Assembly (NCBI GenBank): GCA_027489965.1
Contig: JAIXZA010000061.1
Location: 1 to 55,030 of the forward strand
DNA from: Verrucomicrobiaceae bacterium
GTDB taxonomy: Bacteria > Verrucomicrobiota > Verrucomicrobiia > Verrucomicrobiales > Verrucomicrobiaceae
Length of the DNA: 55,030 bases
Reading direction: 5' to 3'
Shown: positions 44,332 to 52,742 of the stretch, piece by piece
Layout: every line of letters begins with the position of its first letter
Position numbering within the stretch: the stretch's first letter is position 1
The notes under the pieces: model-generated
What the model saw: the letters and a program-made list of their open reading frames with translations, nothing else
Told to the model about the DNA's origin: nothing
Databases searched by the model: none
Program-made: the position numbers and the translations under genes

Positions 44332-44478
44332 CAGCTGAGCCAATAGACACCCGTTTTTGGCAGGACCAATAATGGGCAAGAAAATTCGCTCAACCCATTC
44401 TCAATCCCATTACCTTGATCCTCATTGCCGATGCTTGCAGGCTAGGAAGCCTAGGTCACACCTGCCAAATCTAAGCCA

Positions 44479-47400
44479 TCAATCCCGAGTCACCACACGG
44501 TCCAGATTCAGCATCACACCAGCGGTGGTGGTATAGGCGGCGAGATCCGACACGGGGAGTTTCGGGTCGGCTTTGGAGGCTCCTTGGGTGATGGTTTTAG
44601 CAGCCTCTTCGGGATGCGTGGCATACCAGGCGCGGCGCTCGTTCCAGCCTTTGACCAGCAGCTTCAAGGAATCAGGATCAATGTCACGGGCGGTGGTACG
44701 CTTGTAGCCATGAGTGATGGAGGCTTCGGGTGATTTGCCCTGCTTCATCATGATCTCAGCGAGCCCGCGCTGCGCTTCCACAAAGGTGACTTCATTGAGC
44801 ATGGCCAGGGCCTGCAGAGGGGTGTTGGTGCGGCTGCGTTTGACGGTGCAGATTTCCCGAGTCGGCGCATCAAAGAGGAGCATGGAGGGTGGTGCGGCGG
44901 TGCGCTTCCAGATGGTGTAGAGACTGCGGCGGTAGAGGCCTTCTCCAGCGTCTGCTTTGTAACCGCGCAAGTCGCCATACTTGCTGGTTTCATCCCAGAC
45001 GCCTTCAGGCATGTAAGGGCGGACGCTGGGACCGCCGACTTTGGAAACAAGCAGTCCACCAATGGCTAGGGCCTGATCACGCATCATCTCGCCACTGAGG
45101 CGGAAGCGTGGACCACGCGCTAAAAGCCTATTTTCTGGATCTCGCTCCAGCATCTCTGGACTGACCTTGGAGGATTGCCGATAGGCGCGACTAGTGACCA
45201 TCAGTTTCAGCAGGTGCTTCATGTCCCAGCCACTGCGCATGAACTCGGCTGCCAGCCAATCGAGAAGCTCAAAGTGGACGGGGTATTCTGCCTGCACGCC
45301 GAAGTTTTCGGTGGTCTTGCAGAGGCCCACACCAAAGAGCCGTTCCCACTGACGATTCACCCAAACGCGCGCAGTGAGTGGATTGTCCTTAGCCACCAAC
45401 CATTTGGCTAGGCCAAGGCGGTTCATCGGCGCGTCCTTGGGCATGGGGTTAAGCCAATCAGGCACGGCCATGGTCACTTTGGCACCTGGCTTATCATACT
45501 CGCCACGAGCGAGGATGAAGGCGTCGCGATTCGTCTTGGCTTCCTTCATGACCATGGTGGTCGGTAGCGCATTTTCAAACGTGGTGAGCGCTGTTTGTTT
45601 GGCCGTCAGCTGATCCATGGCCCGTTTCACAGGACTATCGACGGTGGCTAGGTAATAGGCTTCTAGATCCTTCTTCTGAGCAGGCGTGCGCTTATCTGGC
45701 GCGGTGGCCATGATGGCTTTGATCTTGGTCAGATCGGCATTGCCATCGAGTTTCACGTTGGCCATCGGCAAAGCCGTGCTGCTGATGCGGAAGCGCCCGA
45801 TGTTATGTCTGCCGAGGGCCTCATGACGGAGGCGCAGCAGCACCTGCGCCCCTTCACTGTAACTCACAGGCTTCTCCAGCAGGAACATGGCACGGCGGTT
45901 TTCCTTCCTGGATGGCCCATCAATGGCCCAACCTTTACCGCCCTTCTTGTTGAGCAAATGAGTGATCTCATAACCCTTTTGACTGAAGTCAGCCTCGACC
46001 TTGGCGAGCTTTTGTTGCTCGGGCTGACCACCGGCTTTTTGGATAAAAACGTCAAAGTCACTCAGCACAAAATTGCCATTGTCGTTACGCCCCAGACTGC
46101 CAGCAGGCAGGGAGGCATCGGGGAAGCATTCTAACAAGAATCCAGACACGCCAGACTTGGGCATGGCGGCATCATAGAGATAGATGTCTTTGGCAGGATT
46201 AGGACCGCTGGCCAGATAACTCCCGTCTGCCTGTAGCGTCAGCTTAGCGCCGGCGTTTTTGAATTTAGACACCACCTGAGTGGGAGCCAAGAGAGTCCAG
46301 GACGATGCCTGTCCTTTGAGCTTGGCGGCCGATTCTTTTTCCCAGGCGGCTAGAAGTGATGGCAGCGTCTTGCGTTTCTCCGCCAGATCTTGCTGCGCAG
46401 CGCCGATCTCTGCCTGCATCTGCTTGATCTTTCCATCCTGCTCCGGCGTGGTCACATTCATGATCGGAAGTGAATTGCCACCACTGCGATTTGAGGCCCC
46501 CTGAATCGTGCCGGTCTCCTCAATGTTATTGAAGAAAGCAAACATCGAATAGAAGTCCTTTTGGGTAATCGGGTCATATTTGTGATCATGACAGCGCGCG
46601 CAGTTCATGGTCAGTCCCATCCAGGTAAAGCTGGTCGTCTCCACACGATCGATGATGTTTTCGATCCGCCATTCTTCAGCGATGATCCCCCCTTCCCCAT
46701 TGATGCGATGATTGCGATTGAAGCCTGTGGCGATGAGTTGGCTCTGCGTTGGATTGGGTAAAAGATCTCCGGCAATCTGTTCGATGCTGAATTGATCAAA
46801 GGGCATGTTTTGATTAAAGGCTCCGATGACCCAGTCCCGCCAGGGCCACATGCTGCGACTGCTGTCTGTCTGGAATCCGTTGCTGTCGGCATATCGGGCA
46901 AAGTCCAACCATTCGCGCGCCATGTTTTCCCCGTAGGCTTGGGAAGCTAACAAACGATCCACCACAGCCTCGTAAGTCGTCTGACCGGAAGTAAGCGCCT
47001 GAACTTCCTCAGGTGTGGGCGGTAACCCCGTGAGATCCAGGGTCACGCGGCGAATGAGCGTGGCCGCATCGGCTTCAGGTGAAAAGGAGAGACCTTCTTT
47101 TTTGAGGCGTTGTTCCAGCAATGTCTCGATGGCTTTGTGGCCTAAACCCTTCGTTTCTGCCACCGGCTCAAAAGCCCAGTGCCCCTGATATTCTGCGCCC
47201 TCAACGATCCACTGTTTTAACAGCGCTGCCTCAGCTTGGGTGACCGGCTTATGCATCTTAGCGGGCGGCATCAGGTCATCTGCATTCTTTGTCAGCACAC
47301 GGGCAAGCAGCTCACTTTGATCGGGCTTTCCAGGAACAATGGCGATAGACCCCGACTCCGCAGGTTTCAGCGCCTGCTCACGGCGGTCCAAGCGCAGCTC

Positions 47401-47541
47401 GCCCTTACGCTCCTTCTCGTCGAATCCATGACAGTGAAAACATTTGTCAGACAGGATCGGTCGGATATCCCGATTGAAAACGATGCTGCCAGCCTGAGCA
47501 GCAGACATGAAAAGGAGCAGGAAAGAGAAAAGGCGAACCAT
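44479..47541 (-). CDS. Large secreted PSD1-type cytochrome c protein
   Basis: 1,020 aa from ATG 47541, giving a signal peptide MVRLFSFLLLFMSAAQAGS; a longer reading to 47610 would overlap the EamA gene and is rejected. The layout is PSCyt1 with C-F-H-C-H near residue 36, DUF1549 (DLTGLPPTPEEV ... C-A-R-C-H-D-H-K-Y-D-P), a middle region of about 270 residues, then DUF1553 (R-V-W-V-N-R-Q-W-E-R-L-F-G; S-R-T-N-T-P-L-Q-A-L-A-M-L-N-E). The extra middle region, which includes a coiled coil and a beta-rich part (LEAWEKE..., FLLECFPDASLPAGS), is absent from the 811-aa relative at 40.4 kb. There is no adjacent DUF1501 partner on its strand; it converges with the one ending at 44331. Confidence 0.92.
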   Translation of the reverse strand: MVRLFSFLLLFMSAAQAGSIVFNRDIRPILSDKCFHCHGFDEKERKGELRLDRREQALKPAESGSIAIVPGKPDQSELLARVLTKNADDLMPPAKMHKPVTQAEAALLKQWIVEGAEYQGHWAFEPVAETKGLGHKAIETLLEQRLKKEGLSFSPEADAATLIRRVTLDLTGLPPTPEEVQALTSGQTTYEAVVDRLLASQAYGENMAREWLDFARYADSNGFQTDSSRSMWPWRDWVIGAFNQNMPFDQFSIEQIAGDLLPNPTQSQLIATGFNRNHRINGEGGIIAEEWRIENIIDRVETTSFTWMGLTMNCARCHDHKYDPITQKDFYSMFAFFNNIEETGTIQGASNRSGGNSLPIMNVTTPEQDGKIKQMQAEIGAAQQDLAEKRKTLPSLLAAWEKESAAKLKGQASSWTLLAPTQVVSKFKNAGAKLTLQADGSYLASGPNPAKDIYLYDAAMPKSGVSGFLLECFPDASLPAGSLGRNDNGNFVLSDFDVFIQKAGGQPEQQKLAKVEADFSQKGYEITHLLNKKGGKGWAIDGPSRKENRRAMFLLEKPVSYSEGAQVLLRLRHEALGRHNIGRFRISSTALPMANVKLDGNADLTKIKAIMATAPDKRTPAQKKDLEAYYLATVDSPVKRAMDQLTAKQTALTTFENALPTTMVMKEAKTNRDAFILARGEYDKPGAKVTMAVPDWLNPMPKDAPMNRLGLAKWLVAKDNPLTARVWVNRQWERLFGVGLCKTTENFGVQAEYPVHFELLDWLAAEFMRSGWDMKHLLKLMVTSRAYRQSSKVSPEMLERDPENRLLARGPRFRLSGEMMRDQALAIGGLLVSKVGGPSVRPYMPEGVWDETSKYGDLRGYKADAGEGLYRRSLYTIWKRTAAPPSMLLFDAPTREICTVKRSRTNTPLQALAMLNEVTFVEAQRGLAEIMMKQGKSPEASITHGYKRTTARDIDPDSLKLLVKGWNERRAWYATHPEEAAKTITQGASKADPKLPVSDLAAYTTTAGVMLNLDRVVTRD

Positions 47542-47587
47542 GGCGGACACATACGCTAGCGGGAGGGCCCCTCTAACGCAATATCCA

Positions 47588-48490
47588 TCATGAACGCTTA
47601 CTTGGGACAATCACGCCGTAACAACCGGCCAAGATCAACAGCCCGCCCAAAATCTGGGCCTCGGTGAATGTTTCAGCCAAAAAGAACCAGCCAAAAACCG
47701 TGATACACAGGGGAAGTAAAATTTGAAATGCTCCACCGATGCTCACCGGCAAATAGCGGAACCCTTCCGTCATGCCGATCTGCCCCCAAGCAGCCAGCAC
47801 AGCCGCTAAGACAAGCAGGCCAAGATCGGCCCAACTAGGCAGAGCCGATGCCATGCAAAATGGCAAAGCCAGCAGCCCTGTGTAGAGACACTGACTGGCA
47901 AAAATGGTGCCACTGGTTTCTGTGCGGGTCAGTTGCCGGATCACCACGACGACAGCAGCAGAGATGAGGGCTCCTGCAATGGCGAGGCATTCCGGTTTGC
48001 CAAACACGCTCCAATCCCCGCCCTGAAGTCCCGTGATGAAAACGATGCCCGCAATGGCCAACATCATGCCAGCGATTTTTCTGAACGTCAGTGTTTCGCC
48101 CAATAACGGCACAGCCAGAAGAGCCGCCCAAATGACCCAGGTATTGCCGATCAGTGTCGCCTTTCCTGCTCCCAGAATCGGCAGCGTCATATAATAAGCG
48201 GCTGTTCCAAAAGCGCCCAGCACTCCCCTGGAAACAAGCATGCGCCCAGTCGCGGCGCGTTTGAAACTCACCTGCCCACGAGGAGCATACAGTATCCAGA
48301 CAAGAACCAACCCAACGAGCGCCCGAAAAAGCAAAGCCCACCAGCCGCTCACCCCGCGCGCCGCTCCAAGATGCTTGACGAGCAGCGCCATTCCCGTGAA
48401 TCCGACCAGAGATCCGAGCATCCACAGTGATCCACGACGAAAGTCGATGCGATTGGAGTCAACTGAGGGGTCGGACATAGATAAGTCCAT
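47588..48490 (-). CDS. EamA/DMT-superfamily transporter
   Basis: 300 aa from ATG 48490 (MDLSMSDPSVD); ATG 48478 is an equally good start. Ten hydrophobic segments are visible in two repeats of five, for example S-L-W-M-L-G-S-L-V-G-F-T-G-M-A-L-L, A-G-I-V-F-I-T-G-L-Q-G and A-E-T-F-T-E-A-Q-I-L-G-G-L-L-I-L-A-G. The second of each pair matches the EamA domain signature near its end (E-T-L-T-F-R-K-I-A-G-M-M-L-A-I-A-G; E-T-F-T-E-A-Q-I-L-G-G). DMT transporters export or import small metabolites; the substrate is not predictable. It is 46 bp upstream of the large PSD1 gene on the same strand and is divergent from floA. Confidence 0.88.
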   Translation of the reverse strand: MDLSMSDPSVDSNRIDFRRGSLWMLGSLVGFTGMALLVKHLGAARGVSGWWALLFRALVGLVLVWILYAPRGQVSFKRAATGRMLVSRGVLGAFGTAAYYMTLPILGAGKATLIGNTWVIWAALLAVPLLGETLTFRKIAGMMLAIAGIVFITGLQGGDWSVFGKPECLAIAGALISAAVVVVIRQLTRTETSGTIFASQCLYTGLLALPFCMASALPSWADLGLLVLAAVLAAWGQIGMTEGFRYLPVSIGGAFQILLPLCITVFGWFFLAETFTEAQILGGLLILAGCYGVIVPSKRS

Positions 48491-48658
48491 GACTTCGCTC
48501 TTGTGAGATCAAAACGCAAGTCAGCCAAAACTCGACTCGCAGATTCAATTCGGTTTAAAGAAAGACTGCAAAAGACATCTGCGAGACGTTTTTGTAGTTT
48601 CCTTTTGATCAAAAGGTGGTGTCGTTGCGTTGTCCCGTTCTAGTTTACACTCACGACC

Positions 48659-49672
48659 ATGTTCACCATTGAACTTTTCTCTATCGGCGCTGGCATCGTA
48701 ATAGCGTTAATCATTTTCTTGATCATCGCCAAATTCTTCAATCTCTGGCTGCGTGCACGCATCTCCAATGCGCCCGTAAGCATCGTCAATCTCCTAGCCA
48801 TGTATCTGCGCGGAGTTCCCAATGCACTCATCGTGGACACCCGCATCACCGCGGCTAAAGCCGGCATCCCGATCAACACAGATCAACTCGAAGCTCACTA
48901 TCTTGCAGGCGGTGAAGTTTCCCATGTGGTGCTCTCACTCATTGCAGCTGACAAGGCTGGCATCCCACTCGACTTCAATCGTGCCTGCGCCATCGACCTG
49001 GCCTGCAAAGGCACCTCAAAAACGGTGCTGGAAGCGGTGCGCACGAGCATCAATCCGAAAGTCATCGACTGCCCACACCCAGACATGGGCCGTGGTGGAA
49101 AGATCGATGCTGTGGCCAAAGATGGCATCTCTCTCCGAGTCCGCGCCCGAGTGACTGTACGCACCAACCTTGACCGATTCATCGGTGGCGCTACCGAGGA
49201 AACCGTCGTCGCCCGTGTTGGCGAAGGCATCGTCACCTGCATCGGCTCCTCCGCCTCCTACAAGGACGTGCTGGAGAATCCTGATAGCATCTCCAAACTC
49301 GTGCTGCATAAAGGTGTGGACGCCGGCACAGCCTTTGAAATCCTTTCCATCGACATCGCGGACATTGACGTGGGTGAAAACGTCGGTGCCAAACTGCAAG
49401 CCGAGCAGGCCGAAACGGACAAAAAGATCGCCCAAGCAAACGCCGAAGTTCGCCGTGCAGCCGCCGTGGCCGTCGAGCAGGAAATGGCCGCCCGCACCCA
49501 AGAAATGCGCGCCCGAGTCGTCGAATCCGAAGCTCAAATTCCCCTAGCCATGGCCGAAGCCTTCCGCAGTGGCAACCTCGGCATCATGGACTTTGCACGC
49601 TACAAGAACATCACTGCGGATACCGACATGCGCAGCAAAATTGCTGGAGCAGGAAACGCCAATCAGGGCTAA
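48659..49672 (+). CDS. floA: Flotillin-like protein FloA
   Basis: 337 aa, the normal family length. A single N-terminal hydrophobic hairpin (about residues 8-28, [22 protein letters not shown]) anchors it in the membrane without a cleaved signal. The family core is unmistakable: [42 protein letters not shown] and [26 protein letters not shown]. The last block leads into the coiled coil ([15 protein letters not shown]). FloA forms functional membrane microdomains that organise signalling and secretion. The NfeD partner often next to flotillins is not here. The stop is immediately followed by the end of the convergent TIGR02206 gene. Confidence 0.95.
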   Translation: MFTIELFSIGAGIVIALIIFLIIAKFFNLWLRARISNAPVSIVNLLAMYLRGVPNALIVDTRITAAKAGIPINTDQLEAHYLAGGEVSHVVLSLIAADKAGIPLDFNRACAIDLACKGTSKTVLEAVRTSINPKVIDCPHPDMGRGGKIDAVAKDGISLRVRARVTVRTNLDRFIGGATEETVVARVGEGIVTCIGSSASYKDVLENPDSISKLVLHKGVDAGTAFEILSIDIADIDVGENVGAKLQAEQAETDKKIAQANAEVRRAAAVAVEQEMAARTQEMRARVVESEAQIPLAMAEAFRSGNLGIMDFARYKNITADTDMRSKIAGAGNANQG

Positions 49673-50368
49673 TTAAAGGCCCTTATCTGGTCGCTTATTG
49701 GCAATGAAAAAGGGCAGATAAAGCAGCGAGTAAAGAGTCATGCAAAGCAGGATCATGCTGCCGATGTACCAAGGCCATGGGCCGAGGCTATCCATCAAAC
49801 TTGCCTGCTCTGGTTTATGGCAAAGGAATCCGTAGTTGGTGCTCAGCAGCTTGTTCAAGATGGCTGCCGTGAAGGCATAAGTCATTGTGACCCCAAACAT
49901 CCGCAGCACCGCCCCACGACGTGGTGGACAGCGCATGGAAGTGACCACGTGCATGGCCGTCACCACGACGCCTGCATGCAGTAGAAAGAAGGCAAAAAAG
50001 CGTGGATCCGGAAAATCCACCTTCAAATTCGGCGTGATAAGCCCCTGCAAGGTGCCCGCCAACCCAAAGAAATAAACGATCTCAGCGGCCAGTCGATGCC
50101 TTGACCAGAGGGCGATACCTCCGCTAATGGCTGCCACATCACAAAAATGGTAGGGCAGAGCATTGGCCCATTCAAGGTCCCCTGCCTGCCAATGCGAAAG
50201 CAGTGCCATAGGCCAAGTCAGCAATAAGCCTGTGCCGAGAAGACGCTCAAGCCAAATGGCCAACGAAGTAAATTTCCAACTCGCCACAGCTAAGAATATC
50301 AAAACAAACAAGGCGAGCCAAAGGACCATTTGGTGGCTTGGACTGAAGGCGTGGAAAGGAACAGACAT
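49673..50368 (-). CDS. TIGR02206 (YwaF-type) integral membrane protein
   Basis: 231 aa with seven hydrophobic helices. It matches the TIGR02206 family from end to end: F-H-A-F-S-P-S-H near the N-terminus, A-L-P-Y-H-F-C-D-V-A-A-I, Y-F-F-G-L-A-G-T-L-Q-G-L-I-T-P, F-F-A-F-F-L-L-H-A-G-V-V, N-Y-G-F-L-C-H-K-P and L-G-P-W-P-W-Y-I. The function of this family is unknown. Its stop codon abuts that of floA with no spacer (49672/49673), so the two convergent transcripts must overlap. It is divergent from the FAD oxidoreductase gene across 92 bp. Confidence 0.88.
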   Translation of the reverse strand: MSVPFHAFSPSHQMVLWLALFVLIFLAVASWKFTSLAIWLERLLGTGLLLTWPMALLSHWQAGDLEWANALPYHFCDVAAISGGIALWSRHRLAAEIVYFFGLAGTLQGLITPNLKVDFPDPRFFAFFLLHAGVVVTAMHVVTSMRCPPRRGAVLRMFGVTMTYAFTAAILNKLLSTNYGFLCHKPEQASLMDSLGPWPWYIGSMILLCMTLYSLLYLPFFIANKRPDKGL

Positions 50369-50460
50369 GACTTTTAATTAGAAGGCGACTCGCAGAAGTG
50401 GAAAGCACAAAGATTCATCCAACTTGCCACAGCACAATCCCAGCCTAATGGCAGAGAACC

Positions 50461-51663
50461 ATGAGACAAGAATGGGACATCATCATCGCAGGAGGTGGCA
50501 GCGCAGGACTCGCGGCAGCGCTGACCTCGGCGCGCCGTGGTGCCCGCACGCTGCTGATCGAGCGACAGACCAAGCTCGGTGGCATGGGCACCAATGCCCT
50601 CGTGCACACCTTTTGCGGGCTTTTCCATCCAGACACGAGTCTGCCCTGGGCCTGGCTGAATCCTGGCATTCCAAAAGAGATTGGCGAAGCCATGATGACC
50701 CAGACGCAGCAATCTGAGCCCGACCTTATGGGAAGGGTATATGTGTTGCGGCAGCATCCAAGCTTGTTTGCCAGCATCGCCGATGATCTCTGTGCAGCAG
50801 AGGCTCAATTAACGCGCCAAAGCGGCAGCGAATGGTCTGGCCTGCGCCAAGTGGCCAACGGCTGGCAAGTGGAAGTGATTTCACGGGGGGTGACTCAATC
50901 TCATGTCAGCAAAGCCGTGATCGACACCACCGGAGATGCCACAGGGGCACGCTGGCTGAGCCCCTCACTCTGGACCATGGCACCACCGGAAAAACTTTAT
51001 CGACCGGCTTACGTTTGCGCTTTGCCAAAGGTCACCGGAGAACATGGCGAAGGCTGGAGATTGGCTTTAGGTGCTCTGATCGTGAAAGGCATTCGATCCA
51101 AAGCCCTGCCAGAAACGGCGATGGGGGTGGCCTTTCGGGACTCTACCTTTGCCGAGGAAATGTTCATGACCATGGATCTTGAGGCAGGCCAAGGACAGTG
51201 GGATCCTTTTGACCCAACCAAAAGAGCCGAATTAGAAAGCACTGGCCGCCTCACAGCGATCAGCCTCTGGCACTATCTGCGCGAGCATCATGCCGACTTT
51301 ACGAACTGTCCTCCACCGCAATTCCCCGCCCAAGCTGGCATTCGAGAAAGCGCGCGATACATCGGCGACGAGACCCTGACTGGGGAGGATCTGGCGGCGA
51401 ACAGACGTTTTGATCATGAGATCGCCTTAGCAGGCTGGCCCATGGAAAAGCGGGAAAATGCCCGTGGGCCAAAGTTCAGATACTTTGATCAGCCTCAGCC
51501 TGCGGGCATCCCCGCGGGCTGCCTGAAGAACCGTCAATACCCCGGTCTTTTCTTTGCGGGCCGCTGCCTGTCTGCGGATCATGAAGCTCTCGCTTCTGTG
51601 CGTGTCATGGGAACCTGCATGGCCACAGGTCAATCCGCCGCCCACATGGCACTGGCCCTTTAA
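50461..51663 (+). CDS. FAD-dependent oxidoreductase (PF12831-like)
   Basis: 400 aa. The N-terminal dinucleotide-binding motif is W-D-I-I-I-A-G-G-G-S-A-G-L-A-A-A with a downstream acidic end (L-L-I-E-R) and G-G-M-G-T-N-A. The C-terminal FAD contact block is L-F-F-A-G-R-C-L-S-A-D-H-E-A-L-A-S-V-R-V-M-G-T-C-M-A-T-G-Q-S-A-A, typical of the PF12831 FAD-dependent oxidoreductase group. Substrate is unknown. It lies 14 bp before a squalene/phytoene synthase gene in the same direction, so involvement in isoprenoid (squalene, hopanoid or carotenoid) processing is possible. However, it is not a close match to HpnE or CrtI, so this is inference from position alone. Confidence 0.85.
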   Translation: MRQEWDIIIAGGGSAGLAAALTSARRGARTLLIERQTKLGGMGTNALVHTFCGLFHPDTSLPWAWLNPGIPKEIGEAMMTQTQQSEPDLMGRVYVLRQHPSLFASIADDLCAAEAQLTRQSGSEWSGLRQVANGWQVEVISRGVTQSHVSKAVIDTTGDATGARWLSPSLWTMAPPEKLYRPAYVCALPKVTGEHGEGWRLALGALIVKGIRSKALPETAMGVAFRDSTFAEEMFMTMDLEAGQGQWDPFDPTKRAELESTGRLTAISLWHYLREHHADFTNCPPPQFPAQAGIRESARYIGDETLTGEDLAANRRFDHEIALAGWPMEKRENARGPKFRYFDQPQPAGIPAGCLKNRQYPGLFFAGRCLSADHEALASVRVMGTCMATGQSAAHMALAL

Positions 51664-51677
51664 AACTTTTTCACCTC

Positions 51678-52685
51678 ATGTCTGATCAAGAATCACATCA
51701 CGAACGCGAGCTCGGCGGACAACTATTGGCCAGTGTCTCGCGCTCTTTCTATCTGACGCTCAAAGCTCTGCCAAAGGAACTGCGAGAGCCCTTATCCCTA
51801 GCCTATCTTTTAGCTAGAACAGCTGACACCATTGCGGATACAGCCGCCGTCAGTGCGGATCTGCGCCTAAATTGCCTCAAGCACTACCATGAACTGATTC
51901 AGCAACCAAATGAGCAACATCAGCGAATGCTGTCGCAGCTTATCGCCAGTGATTTCGTCAACCATCAAGCCGATGAGGCTGAACGTCGACTCTTGGAACG
52001 CTTTGAAGACGGTCTGGCTTGGCTGCGAAGCATGCAGGGTTCATCTCTTTCAGCCATTCAGCAAGTTTTAGAGCGTATCATTCACGGACAAACCCTCGAC
52101 ATTCAACGCTTCCCCAGTGACGGCGCTCTACGCTGTCTTCAAAGTGCAGAAGAGCTGGATGAGTACACTTGGCTTGTCGCTGGCTGTGTCGGCGAGTTTT
52201 GGACAGAAATGTGCGCATTGGAAAAACCGACATCCCTAGACGCCAGCGTCTCGGTCGCTCAAATGAAATCTTGGGGTGCAAGATTGGGCAAAGGTCTGCA
52301 ACTCATCAATATCCTTCGCGACATTGGCGAAGATCTAAGTGATGGCCGCTGCTATCTCCCCGGTCAAGAAGCTGCCACCGTGCGCGCGAACCCGCGTATC
52401 CTTCAACCTGAATGGAATCAGTGGCTAGCTACTTGCCGTGAACACTTGGAATGCGGGTTACATTATGTTCAGCATGTGGCCGACGGTAAACTTCGCTATG
52501 CGACCGCTCTACCACTGCTGCTTGGCGCAAAAACACTGACTCGCATGCAAGCGGCCTCCTGGGAAGAGCTGCAAAAAGGCATCAAAATCTCTCGAATCGA
52601 TGTTACCATGATTCTAGCAGAAGCCGCCATCGCCTGCCGTTCACCCGAAGGAATAGGCAAGTTGTTCAAGCGACTGAACCAATAA
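51678..52685 (+). CDS. Squalene/phytoene synthase family protein
   Basis: 335 aa, family length. It opens with the conserved S-V-S-R-S-F-Y-L-T-L-K-A-L-P block. The two aspartate-rich motifs that bind prenyl diphosphates through Mg2+ are present: D-T-I-A-D (Asp50/Asp54) and D-I-G-E-D (Asp215/Asp219), the latter inside L-I-N-I-L-R-D-I-G-E-D-L-S-D-G-R-C-Y-L-P. The enzyme joins two C15 or C20 prenyl diphosphates head to head; the sequence style (YLLARTADTIADT) is closer to squalene synthases, but product cannot be fixed by reading. The neighbouring FAD oxidoreductase may act in the same pathway. The ATG is preceded by TTTTTCACCTC. Confidence 0.9.
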   Translation: MSDQESHHERELGGQLLASVSRSFYLTLKALPKELREPLSLAYLLARTADTIADTAAVSADLRLNCLKHYHELIQQPNEQHQRMLSQLIASDFVNHQADEAERRLLERFEDGLAWLRSMQGSSLSAIQQVLERIIHGQTLDIQRFPSDGALRCLQSAEELDEYTWLVAGCVGEFWTEMCALEKPTSLDASVSVAQMKSWGARLGKGLQLINILRDIGEDLSDGRCYLPGQEAATVRANPRILQPEWNQWLATCREHLECGLHYVQHVADGKLRYATALPLLLGAKTLTRMQAASWEELQKGIKISRIDVTMILAEAAIACRSPEGIGKLFKRLNQ

Positions 52686-52717
52686 AAAACCCGCGCTTTC
52701 TTGGAAAAACGCGGGCT
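52684..52717. terminator. Terminator between the squalene-synthase-family gene and htrA (probably bidirectional)
   Basis: A stem CCCGCG (52690-52695) with CGCGGG (52710-52715) is extended inward by TTTC/GAAA. Read leftward it is followed by GGTTTTTTATT, a good T-run for the htrA transcript that ends at 52743. Read rightward it lies directly after the stop of the synthase gene but has only a short T stretch. Confidence 0.82.
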
Positions 52718-52742
52718 TATGAAAGGTGCTAAGATGAAGCGA

